64,000 nucleotides of DNA from Arthrobacter sp. PGP41 (GTDB lineage: Bacteria > Actinomycetota > Actinomycetes > Actinomycetales > Micrococcaceae). The translations under genes and the position numbers were made by a program. A model generated the notes under the pieces. The model saw only the letters and a program-made list of their open reading frames with translations, did no database searches and was not told the DNA's origin. Location of the stretch: positions 1,736,001-1,800,000 of the forward strand of contig NZ_CP026514.1 of assembly GCF_002953935.1 (NCBI RefSeq). The letters run 5' to 3'. This document shows, in pieces, positions 48,060 through 56,470 of the stretch. Numbering within the stretch: position 1 is the first letter of the stretch; each line of letters starts with the position of its first letter.

Positions 48060-49509
48060 TCCACGCGGATTTCTGAAAGTACGCCAGCGTGAAACCCAGC
48101 CGCGCCGTCCCGTTCCCGTCCGCATCATGGACTGGAAGGAAGTGTACGAGGCGCAGGAAAAGGGCACGCTGAAGGCGCAGGCCGGCCGCTGCATGGACTG
48201 CGGCGTGCCGTTCTGCCACCAGGGCTGCCCGCTCGGCAACCTCATTCCCGAGTGGAACGACCTCATGTGGCGGGACAAGGGCGAGGAAGCGATCGAGCGC
48301 CTGCACGCCACCAACAACTTCCCGGAGTTCACCGGCCGCCTGTGCCCGGCTCCATGCGAGGCGTCCTGCGTCCTGGGGATCAACCAGCCTGCTGTCACCA
48401 TCAAGCAGGTGGAAGTCTCCATCATCGACGAGGCCTGGGACAACGGCTGGGTGGAGCCGCTGCCTCCCGCACGCCTGACTGGAAAGACGGTGGCCGTCGT
48501 CGGCTCCGGTCCCGCAGGGCTGGCCGTGGCGCAGCAGCTGACACGCGTAGGCCACACCGTGGCTGTGTACGAACGCGACGACAAGATCGGCGGCCTGCTG
48601 CGCTACGGGATCCCTGACTTCAAGATGGAGAAAGAGCAGGTGGACCGCCGCGTCGAACAGATGAAGGCGGAAGGCACCCGCTTCCGGACCGGCGTCGCCG
48701 TGGGCACCGACGTGACGTGGGAGCAGCTGCGGCGGCGCTACGACGCCGTGGTGATCTGCACAGGCGCCACCGTGCCGCGCGACCTTCCCATCCCGGGCCG
48801 GGACCTTGATGGCGTGCACTTCGCCATGGACTACCTGGTCCCGGCAAACCGCGCCGTGGCGGGGGAGCAGATCGAAAACCAGATCCACGCCCAGGGCAAG
48901 CATGTTGTGATCCTCGGCGGCGGCGACACCGGGGCGGACTGCCTGGGTACCGCGCACCGCCACGGTGCAGCATCGGTGACCACCCTCGCCATCGGCAAGC
49001 AGCCGCCGGTCGAGCGTGCCAGCCACCAGCCGTGGCCCACGTTCCCCAACCTCTTCGAGGTTGCCAGCGCCCACGAGGAAGGTGGGGAGCGCACGTACCT
49101 TGCCTCCACCGTGGAGTTCGTGGGCGAAAACGGCAAGCTGACCGGCGTCAAGGTTGCCGAGACCGAATTCGTGGACGGCAAGCGCCTGCCCAAGGCCGGC
49201 ACCGAGCGGATCATCCCCGCGGACCTGGTGTTCCTGTCGCTCGGCTTCACCGGCGCCGAGCCCGCCGGGATCACCGAACAGGTGAAGGCAGAGTTCGACG
49301 GCCGCGGCAACGTGTCCCGCGACGGCTACTACATGACCAACACCGAGGGCGTCTTCGTGGCCGGCGACGCCGGCCGCGGGCAGTCCCTCATTGTCTGGGC
49401 CATCGCCGAAGGCCGTGCCGCGGCTGCAGCAGTGGACAAGTTCCTGATGGGGAGCACCATCCTTCCAGCCCCCGTGGCCCCGACGGATCGCGCCATCGCC
49501 GTGCTCTAG
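48052..49509 (+). CDS. gltD: glutamate synthase small subunit
   Basis: NADPH-oxidising flavoprotein that feeds electrons to GltB. 485 aa with two N-terminal Cys clusters for 4Fe-4S ('[14 protein letters not shown]', 'CPAPCEASC'), FAD motif '[17 protein letters not shown]', NADPH motif '[12 protein letters not shown]' and '[19 protein letters not shown]'. GTG start overlapping gltB, with GGAGGTGACC as ribosome binding site inside the gltB end. Confidence 0.97.
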   Translation: MADPRGFLKVRQRETQPRRPVPVRIMDWKEVYEAQEKGTLKAQAGRCMDCGVPFCHQGCPLGNLIPEWNDLMWRDKGEEAIERLHATNNFPEFTGRLCPAPCEASCVLGINQPAVTIKQVEVSIIDEAWDNGWVEPLPPARLTGKTVAVVGSGPAGLAVAQQLTRVGHTVAVYERDDKIGGLLRYGIPDFKMEKEQVDRRVEQMKAEGTRFRTGVAVGTDVTWEQLRRRYDAVVICTGATVPRDLPIPGRDLDGVHFAMDYLVPANRAVAGEQIENQIHAQGKHVVILGGGDTGADCLGTAHRHGAASVTTLAIGKQPPVERASHQPWPTFPNLFEVASAHEEGGERTYLASTVEFVGENGKLTGVKVAETEFVDGKRLPKAGTERIIPADLVFLSLGFTGAEPAGITEQVKAEFDGRGNVSRDGYYMTNTEGVFVAGDAGRGQSLIVWAIAEGRAAAAAVDKFLMGSTILPAPVAPTDRAIAVL

Positions 49510-49572
49510 GCATGCATCGGGGGTTCACCTCCACGACAACTAATCAATGCAAGAGACCAATAGGGTAGGTAT

Positions 49573-51063
49573 ATGAGACGCGCAAAAATTGTGGCTACGT
49601 TCGGCCCGGCCATCGCCAGCTATGAGAACACCCTCGCGGTGCTGGAAGCCGGCGTTGACGTCGCCCGCATGAACATGAGCCACGGCGACTACTCCGTGCA
49701 TGACAACACCTACGAGAACGTCCGGAAGGCGGCTGCCGACCTCGGCAAGGCCGTGGCCATCATGGCTGACCTGCAGGGTCCCAAGATCCGCCTGGGCCGA
49801 TTCGTTGACGGACCGCACTTGTTGGCTGTTGGAGACACCTTCACGATCACCACCGAGGACGTTCCCGGCACCAAGGAAATTTGCTCGACCACGTTGAAGA
49901 GCCTCACCGAGGACGTCAACGTGGGCGATGCCCTGCTGATCGACGACGGCAAGGTGGCACTGCGTGCCATCGCCGTTGACGACGTCAAGGTGGTCGCCGA
50001 GGTGACCGTTGGCGGCATGGTGTCGAACAACAAGGGCATCAACCTTCCCGGCGTGGCCGTCAACGTGCCCGCGCTGAGCGAAAAAGACGAGGACGACCTC
50101 CGCTGGGCCATGCGCCGCGGTGTCGACCTGGTTGCCCTCTCGTTCGTCCGCGACGCGTCGGACATTGTCCGCGTGCACGAGATCATGGACGAGGAAGGCC
50201 GCCGTGTGCCGGTCATCGCCAAGATCGAAAAGCCGCAGGCTGTGGAGCAGCTGCCCGAGATCATCGACGCGTTCGACGCCATCATGGTGGCCCGTGGCGA
50301 CCTCGGTGTGGAGCTTCCGCTGGAGGAAGTGCCGATCGTGCAGAAGCGTGCCATTGAGCTGGCCCGCCGCTGGGCGAAGCCGGTCATCGTGGCCACCCAG
50401 GTCCTCGAATCCATGATCGACAACCCGCGCCCCACCCGTGCAGAGGCCTCTGACTGCGCCAACGCCGTGCTGGACGGTGCAGACGCCGTTATGCTTTCCG
50501 GCGAGACCAGCGTGGGCAAGTACCCGATCGAAACCGTCAAGGTCATGGCCCGGATCATCGAGTCCACCGAGGTCCACGGCCTGGAGCGCGTCCCGCCGCT
50601 GGGCACTAAGCCCAAGACCCGCGGCGGCGCCATCACCCGTGCCGCCGTCGAAATCGCCGACCAGCTGGACGCCAAGTACATCTGTGCGTTCACCCAGTCC
50701 GGTGACTCGGCGCGCCGCCTGTCCCGCCTGCGCCCGATCAAGCCGGTCTTCGCCTTCACCCCGGTGGAGCAGGTCTGGAACCAGCTGGCGCTGACCTGGG
50801 GCATCCAGCCGGTGCTGGTGCAGATGGTGGACCACACGGATGAGATGACCGCGCAGGTGGACCGCAGCCTGCTGGAGATGGGCCTCGTTGACGACGGCGA
50901 CCTGGTGGTTATTGCCGCCGGTTCGCCTCCCGGAAAGGCCGGCTCCACCAACTCGCTGAAGGTGCACAAGGTGGGCGACCTCGCCGATTCCACCCGTGTT
51001 GGCGAAGCAGCCAGCAACAAGGAAAAGCTCGGCCCTTGGCCGGAAAAGAAGAAGAAGGCCTAG
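49573..51063 (+). CDS. pyk: pyruvate kinase
   Basis: Final ATP-forming step of glycolysis. 496 aa with 'MRRAKIVATFGPA', 'ARMNMSHGD', 'DLQGPKIRLG', catalytic 'VIAKIEKPQAVEQL', 'MVARGDLGVELP' and 'QVLESMIDNPRPTRAEASD'. The NMSHG motif carries Met where most have Phe. ATG at 49573, with AGGGTAGG upstream. It ends just before a terminator hairpin that is split by an insertion sequence. Confidence 0.96.
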   Translation: MRRAKIVATFGPAIASYENTLAVLEAGVDVARMNMSHGDYSVHDNTYENVRKAAADLGKAVAIMADLQGPKIRLGRFVDGPHLLAVGDTFTITTEDVPGTKEICSTTLKSLTEDVNVGDALLIDDGKVALRAIAVDDVKVVAEVTVGGMVSNNKGINLPGVAVNVPALSEKDEDDLRWAMRRGVDLVALSFVRDASDIVRVHEIMDEEGRRVPVIAKIEKPQAVEQLPEIIDAFDAIMVARGDLGVELPLEEVPIVQKRAIELARRWAKPVIVATQVLESMIDNPRPTRAEASDCANAVLDGADAVMLSGETSVGKYPIETVKVMARIIESTEVHGLERVPPLGTKPKTRGGAITRAAVEIADQLDAKYICAFTQSGDSARRLSRLRPIKPVFAFTPVEQVWNQLALTWGIQPVLVQMVDHTDEMTAQVDRSLLEMGLVDDGDLVVIAAGSPPGKAGSTNSLKVHKVGDLADSTRVGEAASNKEKLGPWPEKKKKA

Positions 51064-51074
51064 CCTTCTGACAG

Positions 51075-51087
51075 CGAAAAGGACCCC
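51075..51087 (+). terminator. left arm of the interrupted pyk terminator
   Basis: CGAAAAGGACCCC here is the exact complement of GGGGTCCTTTTCG at 52538-52550. With the insertion sequence and one ATT copy removed, the two arms form a 13-bp hairpin with a short loop about 12 bases after the pyk stop. Confidence 0.75.
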
Positions 51088-51133
51088 TTCAATTTGAAGT
51101 GGTCCCCGATAGTTGGACTGGCCAAGTAAGATC

Positions 51134-51989
51134 CTAAGCCGCGAGGGCCTGGGCTCGGTATTGCACCGGGCTCAGGCCCTCGAGCTTTGTCGAGATCCGG
51201 TCGTTGTTGTACCAGCGGATGTACTCGTTTAGGTTTGCGGTCAGTGCGTCGGTGCTGATGAACCGAACGTGGTGGAACATCTCTTCCTTGAGGTGACCGA
51301 AGAAAGTTTTCCATCACGGCGTTGTCGTAGCAGTTTCCCTTGCGGGACATGGATTGGACTGCGCCAGCGTCCTTGAGGAGCGATTTCCATGAGGCGTGAC
51401 GGTACTGGAAGCCCTGGTCTGAATGCACGACCGGATGTTGACCGGGTTCCAGGCAGGCGAGGGCTTGCTTGAGCGAAGAGTTGGTGAGTGCAAGGTTCGG
51501 GGAGGGGCTAATCGAATGGGCGACGATCTGCCGGTCAAAGAGGTCCATGACCGGCGAGAAGTAGAGCTTCCGGTCGCCGACACTGAACTCAGTCACGTCC
51601 GTGACCCACTTCTGATTCGGGGCGGTGGCCTCGAACTCCCGGTTCAGCAGGTTAGGCGCGGCAGTGCCTTGTTCGCCTTGATAGGAGTTGTAGCGCTTCC
51701 TCCGCCGGACCTTGCAGGCCAGCCCGAGTGTGCGCATCAGCTTCAGCACGGTCTTCTTCGCGAGTATCCAGCCCTGCTTGAGCAGTTCCGTGTGGACACG
51801 GCGGTGCCCGTACCGGCCGTGGTTCGTCGTGAAGATCTCCGTGACTGTGGCCTTGAGGGCCTCTTGGGGGTCTGGAGCCTGGAGTCGTGACTGGTGATAG
51901 AAGAATGTCGATCGGGCAAGACCCGACACTTGCAGCAGAACAGGAAGCGGGAAGTCAGCCTTGAGGGCAGTCAGGGCCTGGACCTTCAC
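51134..51989 (-). pseudogene. IS3-family transposase OrfB, frameshifted
   Basis: rve-type integrase, DDE recombinase. The N-terminal HTH_21 region ('FFYHQSRLQ', 'YGHRRVHTELLKQG') and the catalytic triad are present: 'WVTDVTEF', 'HSDQGFQYR' and the Glu in 'NAVMENF', with exactly 35 residues between the last two. After MENF an extra base in the A run at 51303-51305 shifts the frame. Restoring it would give 'FGHLKEEMFHHVRF' and end 'SPVQYRAQALAA' at 51134. Without correction the frame runs on to 51060. GTG start overlaps orfA. Confidence 0.88.
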
Positions 51990-52471
51990 CGTTGTTCTTG
52001 AGCCCTCAAGGCCCGCAATTTTCCCAGATAGGCCACTTCTGCCCGCAAACGCTCGTTCTCACGGCGCCGCCGCTCCAGCTCGGATGGTTCAACGGGCGGG
52101 GTGTCGGGCTTCCGAGGTCGGCCTTTTGGTTTTGGTCGCAAGGAGTCCGGGCCCTCAAGACGGTAGGCGCGCACCCACGTTCTCAGTAGGACCGGAGAGG
52201 ACAGGCCAGCTTCTGCTGCCAAATCAGGGGCAGTCTCGCCGGCGAGGAACCGTTCGACCAAAGCGAGCTTGAATTCGAAAGAGTATGACTGTTTTGTCGG
52301 CTTGGTCACCAGCGCTCCTTGGCCATGAATCCTCCACCGCCGATACAGCCTCTTGACCGGCCAATTAGACACGCCCAACAGATTAGCTGTCGCCTTATCT
52401 GCAAGGCCTTTCTCAAACCACGCTACAGCCGCCTCACGCTGAGCCTCGGACAACGAACTATCTACACGCAA
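51986..52471 (-). CDS. IS3-family transposase OrfA
   Basis: 161-aa DNA-binding subunit with two helix-turn-helix modules ('AAVAWFEKGLADKATANLLGVSNWPVKRLYRRW' and 'FKLALVERFLAGETAPDLAAEAGL'). An Arg/Glu-rich C-terminus with leucine heptads is typical of OrfA. The start is a TTG at 52471. Its stop overlaps the orfB GTG as GTGA. Confidence 0.88.
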   Translation of the reverse strand: MRVDSSLSEAQREAAVAWFEKGLADKATANLLGVSNWPVKRLYRRWRIHGQGALVTKPTKQSYSFEFKLALVERFLAGETAPDLAAEAGLSSPVLLRTWVRAYRLEGPDSLRPKPKGRPRKPDTPPVEPSELERRRRENERLRAEVAYLGKLRALRAQEQR

Positions 52472-52537
52472 AAAACTGCTCCCCGGAAGTCAGAACTGAA
52501 TTTCTCAGTCCAACTTCCAGGGAGCAGTTCATTGGCG

Positions 52538-52550
52538 GGGGTCCTTTTCG
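52538..52550. terminator. right arm of the interrupted pyk terminator
   Basis: GGGGTCCTTTTCG, complement of 51075-51087. Now separated from its partner by the insertion sequence. Confidence 0.72.
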
Positions 52551-52581
52551 GTTTGCCCTGTGCTTTTCGGTTTGCTCTGTG
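52544..52581. repeat. two tandem 19-base repeats
   Basis: The unit CTTTTCGGTTTGCCCTGTG at 52544-52562 is followed directly by a copy with one change (C to T) at 52563-52581, and a partial third copy (CTTTGCGG) follows. The first copy overlaps the terminator arm. Confidence 0.75.
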
Positions 52582-52588
52582 CTTTGCG

Positions 52589-52620
52589 GCTGGACCTGCC
52601 GGCTTTGCGGCAGGCCCAGC
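52589..52620 (-). terminator. hairpin terminator of the response regulator gene
   Basis: GCTGG-A-CCTGCC pairs with GGCAGG-CCCAGC around an 8-base loop, ten bases beyond the stop of the minus-strand regulator. Confidence 0.75.
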
Positions 52621-52629
52621 CAGCGGCAG

Positions 52630-53235
52630 TCAGTTGACCTGGTTGATGATGGTCTCGGCGACTTCGCGCATGCTCAGGCGGCGGTCCATGGACGTCTTCT
52701 GGATCCAGCGGAAGGCTTCCGGCTCCGTGAGGCCCATCTTGGTGGTGAGCAGGCTCTTGGCGCGCTCCACAAGCTTGCGGGTGGCGAACTGCTCCTGGAG
52801 GTCCGAGACCTCGCTTTCGAGGGCCTTGATCTCCTCGTGGCGGGAGAGCGCGATTTCCAGCGCGGGGATGAGGTCCGCGGGGGTGAAAGGCTTCACGACG
52901 TATGCCATGGCGCCGGCGTCGCGGGCACGCTCCACGAGTTCCTTCTGGCTGAATGCGGTCAGCAGAACCACGGGGGCGATGCGGGCTTTGACGATCTTCT
53001 CGGCTGCCGAGATGCCGTCCATAACGGGCATTTTGACGTCCATCAGGACCAGGTCCGGCTTCAGTTCCTCGGCGAGCTGGACGGCCTTCTCGCCGTTGTC
53101 CGCCTCGCCCACAACGTCATAGCCCTCGCCGCGCAGGATTTCGATGATGTCGAGGCGGATGAGGGTTTCATCCTCCGCCACAATGACGCGGCGCGCCGGC
53201 TGGGACGTGGGTTTTGACTCCGTCTGTTCAGTCAC
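52630..53235 (-). CDS. ANTAR-domain response regulator (PdtaR-like)
   Basis: 201 aa. An N-terminal receiver domain (phospho-acceptor Asp66 in 'LVLMDVKMPVMDG', acidic 'VAEDETL', Lys in 'VVKPFTP') is joined by a coiled-coil helix to a C-terminal ANTAR RNA-binding domain ('AKSLLTTKMGLTEPEAFRWIQKTSMDRRLSMREVAETII'). Such proteins act as antiterminators when phosphorylated; PdtaR of mycobacteria works with the PdtaS kinase. No kinase gene is adjacent. GTG start with AAGGAG upstream; TAAGAT at 53272-53277 (minus strand) is a possible -10. Confidence 0.92.
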   Translation of the reverse strand: MTEQTESKPTSQPARRVIVAEDETLIRLDIIEILRGEGYDVVGEADNGEKAVQLAEELKPDLVLMDVKMPVMDGISAAEKIVKARIAPVVLLTAFSQKELVERARDAGAMAYVVKPFTPADLIPALEIALSRHEEIKALESEVSDLQEQFATRKLVERAKSLLTTKMGLTEPEAFRWIQKTSMDRRLSMREVAETIINQVN

Positions 53236-53438
53236 GGGATCTCCTTGGAAAGGTACGGCGGGGACATCACTATCTTAGGTGCGCCCGGTCCTGTACTTGA
53301 TCTGCATGGTCGGTTGCGGCGTCAGCGGCGCGATTCTGGAATTCAGCCTATCTGGATGTAGAGTAATTCCGCGTACGTGAAGCGATCGCGTTGCTCACAA
53401 TCAGCTGTGGGCGTACCGGCTTGATTCATGTATTCCGC

Positions 53439-53520
53439 GCCCGAGTGGCGGAATTGGCAGACGCGCCGCACTCAAAATGCGGTATCGAAAGGTGTGTGGG
53501 TTCGAGTCCCACCTCGGGCA
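53439..53520 (+). tRNA. tRNA-Leu(CAA), integration site of the island
   Basis: 82-base class II tRNA with acceptor GCCCGAG pairing with CTCGGGC, anticodon loop CTCAAAA carrying CAA, a variable arm and T arm GTGGGTTCGAGTCCCAC. CCA not encoded. A tyrosine integrase gene begins 86 bases after it in the same direction, the usual sign that its 3' end is the attachment site. Confidence 0.95.
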
Positions 53521-53558
53521 CAGTGTTTTCGCAGTTCAAGGGCCTGTTGAGCGGTCAG

Positions 53559-53587
53559 GTGTGTACAAAACCACCAAAAGTGTGTAC
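53559..53587 (+). repeat. GTGTGTAC direct repeats before the integrase
   Basis: GTGTGTACA occurs at 53559-53567 and again at 53580-53588, 21 bases apart, that is two helical turns. Between the tRNA 3' end and the integrase start this fits integrase arm sites or an autoregulatory site. Confidence 0.45.
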
Positions 53588-53606
53588 ACGAGCGTACCGT
53601 TTTTCT

Positions 53607-54737
53607 ATGGCCAGCATCGCTACACGCACCAAAAAGGACGGTTCCAAGTCCTACATGGTGCGTTGGCGGGATCCGAAAACCCGGTCCAACCAAGGGCTCA
53701 CAGTTGCCACTCTTGTCGAAGCCGAAACCCTGAAGAGGCTTTTAGATGCCAACGGCCAGTCCTTCGAGATTGCGCAGCATGCCATCCTCTCCAACGAGAA
53801 GCGCGCACCGACCGTTGCTGAGGTCATCCAGGAACACATCGACCTGTTGATCCGCCCATCGAGCGGAACCACGAAGACGTACCAGACGATGCTGGATCTG
53901 CATATCAGGCACGTAATTGGCCATGTACCGGTGGACAAGCTGGACTACCGTCTGATCGCCCATTGGGTGAAATCGATGATGGCCAAGGGCAAGGCGCCGA
54001 AAACCATCCACAATGTTCACGGCCTAATTTCGGCTGCCATGAATACTGCGGAGATGCTCGGGTACATATCGCGGAACCCTTGCCGCGGGGTGCAGCTTCC
54101 GGGGATTGAAAAGGCCGAGGATGAGGCCATGTTCCTCACTCATGCGGAGTTTAGCCTCATCATGGAGGGGATGGGGGAGCGGTACAAGGCCTTCACCAAC
54201 TTCCTGGTGATGACCGGCACCCGATTTGGCGAGGCCACCGCCCTTACTGTCGCTGACGTCGACCTGCTCTCGAAACCGCCCACGGCCCGGATCAACAAGG
54301 CATGGAAACGGGACGGCCAGAACCAGTTCTACATTGGGGCGACGAAGACAGGTGCCGGCAAGCGAACCATAGGGTTGAACCCTGCGCTTGTGGAATTGCT
54401 GATCCCGTTGGTGGCGAGCAGGCCCGGGAAGGAACTTGTGTTCACGACGCCTAAGGGTGAGCGCATCATCCACAAGCTCTACTGGCACCACTACTGGGTG
54501 CCTGCCGTTCGCACCGCCCAGGCAATTGGCCTGACCAAGAACCCCCGCATCCACGACCTCCGCCACACTCACGCGTCATGGCTGATCCAGGACGGTGTGC
54601 CCTTGTTTACCATCTCACGCAGGCTCGGGCATGCCTCTACCAGGACCACAGAGCAGGTGTACGGGCACTTGATGCCCGAGGCGCTTCAGGCTGGTGCTGA
54701 CGCGACTGAGCGGTCGATAACGGCTTTCCTGCGGTGA
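53607..54737 (+). CDS. int: tyrosine recombinase (site-specific integrase)
   Basis: 376-aa phage-type integrase. N-terminal AP2-like arm domain ('KSYMVRWRDPKT'), SAM-like core-binding domain (about residues 70-165) and catalytic domain. All catalytic residues are visible: Arg206 in 'TGTRFGEA', His316 and Arg319 in 'HDLRHTHASW', His342 in 'LGHAST' and Tyr352 in 'EQVYGH'. I chose ATG 53607, where similarity to integrases starts; the open frame continues back through the tRNA gene. It should catalyse integration at tRNA-Leu(CAA). Confidence 0.95.
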   Translation: MASIATRTKKDGSKSYMVRWRDPKTRSNQGLTVATLVEAETLKRLLDANGQSFEIAQHAILSNEKRAPTVAEVIQEHIDLLIRPSSGTTKTYQTMLDLHIRHVIGHVPVDKLDYRLIAHWVKSMMAKGKAPKTIHNVHGLISAAMNTAEMLGYISRNPCRGVQLPGIEKAEDEAMFLTHAEFSLIMEGMGERYKAFTNFLVMTGTRFGEATALTVADVDLLSKPPTARINKAWKRDGQNQFYIGATKTGAGKRTIGLNPALVELLIPLVASRPGKELVFTTPKGERIIHKLYWHHYWVPAVRTAQAIGLTKNPRIHDLRHTHASWLIQDGVPLFTISRRLGHASTRTTEQVYGHLMPEALQAGADATERSITAFLR

Positions 54738-54867
54738 CGGTCATACTACTCAGCATGGCGGAAGTTTGTTTCCCGGGCTCGCTTAACTGACGAGCAGCGT
54801 CGGTCATGTCGGTTGGCCTCCATGTGGAAATGAAAGTGGAAAGTAACGCCTTCCTTTTGGAGATCCA

Positions 54868-55140
54868 GTGGAGATCGAATTTTTTGAACCCGCCGAAGCT
54901 GCCGCGCTCATGCACTGCACGGAGTCATGGCTGCGTGATGGCGCCACAAGCGGACGCTTTCCCCATGCGTGCTGGGGAAAGGGAAAAATCATCTTCACTT
55001 CGGAGCACATTCTGGAAATCGCGAAGTTGAGTGAAATTCTTCCCGACGCTAGTCGTCCCTCGCTCTCACCCAGTCGCCCGGTGACGAAGGAAAGGCGCAT
55101 TGGTACCCGGTCCAAAGTCAGACTGGCCACCGCGAACTGA
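54868..55140 (+). CDS. excisionase-like helix-turn-helix protein
   Basis: 90-aa protein starting at GTG 54868 behind GGAG. 'FFEPAEAAALMHCTESWLRDGATSGRFPHACWGKGKIIFTSEHI' has the pattern of a winged helix MerR/HTH_17 domain, as in excisionases and recombination directionality factors. A basic tail (KERRIGTRSKVR) follows. Position directly after the integrase supports an excision or regulatory role; not proven. Confidence 0.72.
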   Translation: MEIEFFEPAEAAALMHCTESWLRDGATSGRFPHACWGKGKIIFTSEHILEIAKLSEILPDASRPSLSPSRPVTKERRIGTRSKVRLATAN

Positions 55141-55321
55141 TCTAGTGTGACCTTTCCGACCGGGCCACGGTTCCAGGAGCGCAGGCAGCGGGGGCGTGTG
55201 TGAAGTACACATGGCTAGAGGACTATGAATGTGGACGTGTGGCAGGCACCACGGACACCATTACGCCCCGCACGCAGTGGTCGAAGCTAGCGTTGAACAA
55301 CGCCGTATAACCAGAAGGTCC

Positions 55322-56035
55322 ATGAAAACTACCTGTTCTCCCGCCAAAGTCCTGACCGCAGTCACCACGATGATGCTGGCTGGGTCATTAGCAGGTTGTG
55401 ACGCCGCAGCTATCGCTTTTGAAGTCATCGATCCCGCTCCAGGCGTCGCCGCCGGTGCGCCCGCCCCTGCCCGTGACGCCGCCAACGCCCTGGTACAACT
55501 GGAGGGCATTCCGGTGAAAGGTCGCGCCCCAAAGACCGGCTATACCCGGGATGAGTTTGGGCCGGCTTGGGCTGACGTGGACCGCAACGGCTGCGACACC
55601 CGCAACGACATCCTCGCCCGCGACCTGACGAGCGAAACGTTCAAACCAGGCACCAATAACTGCGTGGTCATGACTGGTACCTTGGCCGATAGGTACACCG
55701 GCACCACAATTACCTTCACGCGCGGCCAGGACACCAGCTCCGACGTCCAGATCGACCACATCGTGGCCCTCAGTGACGCCTGGCAGAACGGTGCGCAGCA
55801 GCTCAGCGACGATCAACGCAAGGATCTCGCCAACGACCCTCTGAACCTCATGGCTGCCGACGGCCCCACCAACGGCGCTAAAGGCGACAAAGATGCCGCT
55901 ACATGGCTCCCGCCGAATAAAGCGTTCCGGTGCGAGTACGTCACCCGTCAAACTGCCGTCAAGACCAAATACCGGCTCTGGGTCACGCAAGCCGAGCACG
56001 ACGCCATCGCCGGCCTTCTTGAAGGCTGCAAATAA
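55322..56035 (+). CDS. secreted HNH (DUF1524) lipoprotein
   Basis: 237 aa. A signal peptide with lipobox LAGC near residues 22-30 suggests export and lipidation at Cys. The C-terminal domain is DUF1524, an HNH/GmrSD-type nuclease fold: 'QIDHIVALSDAW', 'NDPLNLMAADGPTNGAKGDKDAATWLPPNKAFRCEY' and 'VKTKYRLWV'. It probably degrades DNA outside the membrane; its benefit to the island is unclear. ATG 55322 with AGAAGG upstream. Confidence 0.88.
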   Translation: MKTTCSPAKVLTAVTTMMLAGSLAGCDAAAIAFEVIDPAPGVAAGAPAPARDAANALVQLEGIPVKGRAPKTGYTRDEFGPAWADVDRNGCDTRNDILARDLTSETFKPGTNNCVVMTGTLADRYTGTTITFTRGQDTSSDVQIDHIVALSDAWQNGAQQLSDDQRKDLANDPLNLMAADGPTNGAKGDKDAATWLPPNKAFRCEYVTRQTAVKTKYRLWVTQAEHDAIAGLLEGCK

Positions 56036-56470
56036 GTGCCATCGACGGGGACGTAGCCTTTAGGCGGGGCGCCGATAGCAGTGGTACAAACATTTGATGG
56101 CGCTGAAGGGACATGTCCGAAAAAGCGTGTACCTGCTAGCGCCCTGGTTCGAGCTCCGCATCCGGCTGTGGGTCAGGGCCGCCCAGTCAGCAAGTCCAAC
56201 CCAATTACCTTCCAACGATCCGCGATACTGCCTGAGGCAGGGCAGCGACGAGGCCGAAGTAGACCTTCGGCTTCGGTGGCAGGATGCAATGAAAATGGTC
56301 CACGGGCCAGTTTGACTCGATGTCAATCCGTCCCCCGGGAGGTGCCTGGATTAGCCACGGCAGTCGCCCACTCAGGCGACTGCCGTGGCGCGCCGGGCTG
56401 ACTGCTGTTCGGCAATTCGGCAATTCGGTAGCGTAGGCAGCAGCTAAATGACCGATGATCCGGGGAAGAG
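56036..56470. other. 435-base gap without a convincing gene
   Basis: Only short overlapping frames are present, none protein-like. It holds a perfect 15-bp hairpin at 56354-56389 and, near 56408-56430, the direct repeat TTCGGCAA-TTCGGCAA-TTCGG. The segment GGTTCGAGCTCC near 56148 resembles a tRNA T arm but no cloverleaf can be built. Confidence 0.5.
56354..56389. terminator. 15-bp perfect hairpin before the DUF4365 gene
   Basis: GCCACGGCAGTCGCC (56354-56368) and its complement (56375-56389) around a 6-base loop. No T tract follows on the plus strand; it may end the lipoprotein transcript or insulate the next gene. Confidence 0.6.

Larger units (their letters stand above)
51095..52530 (-). 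mobile_element. IS3-family insertion sequence (IS150-like)
   Basis: 1436-base element with two overlapping minus-strand frames, orfA and orfB. Terminal inverted repeats at 51095-51120 and 52506-52531 match over about 26 bases with some six mismatches, sharing TGAA-TG-TCCC and AGTTGGACTG. ATT at 51092-51094 and again at 52531-52533 is the likely 3-base target duplication. The element sits in the loop of the pyk terminator. orfB is frameshifted, so this copy is probably not active on its own. Confidence 0.9.

Noticed and set aside
56140..56200. tRNA-like GGTTCGAGCTCC segment as a second attachment site
   Set aside because: Does not match the tRNA-Leu 3' end and no cloverleaf can be formed.
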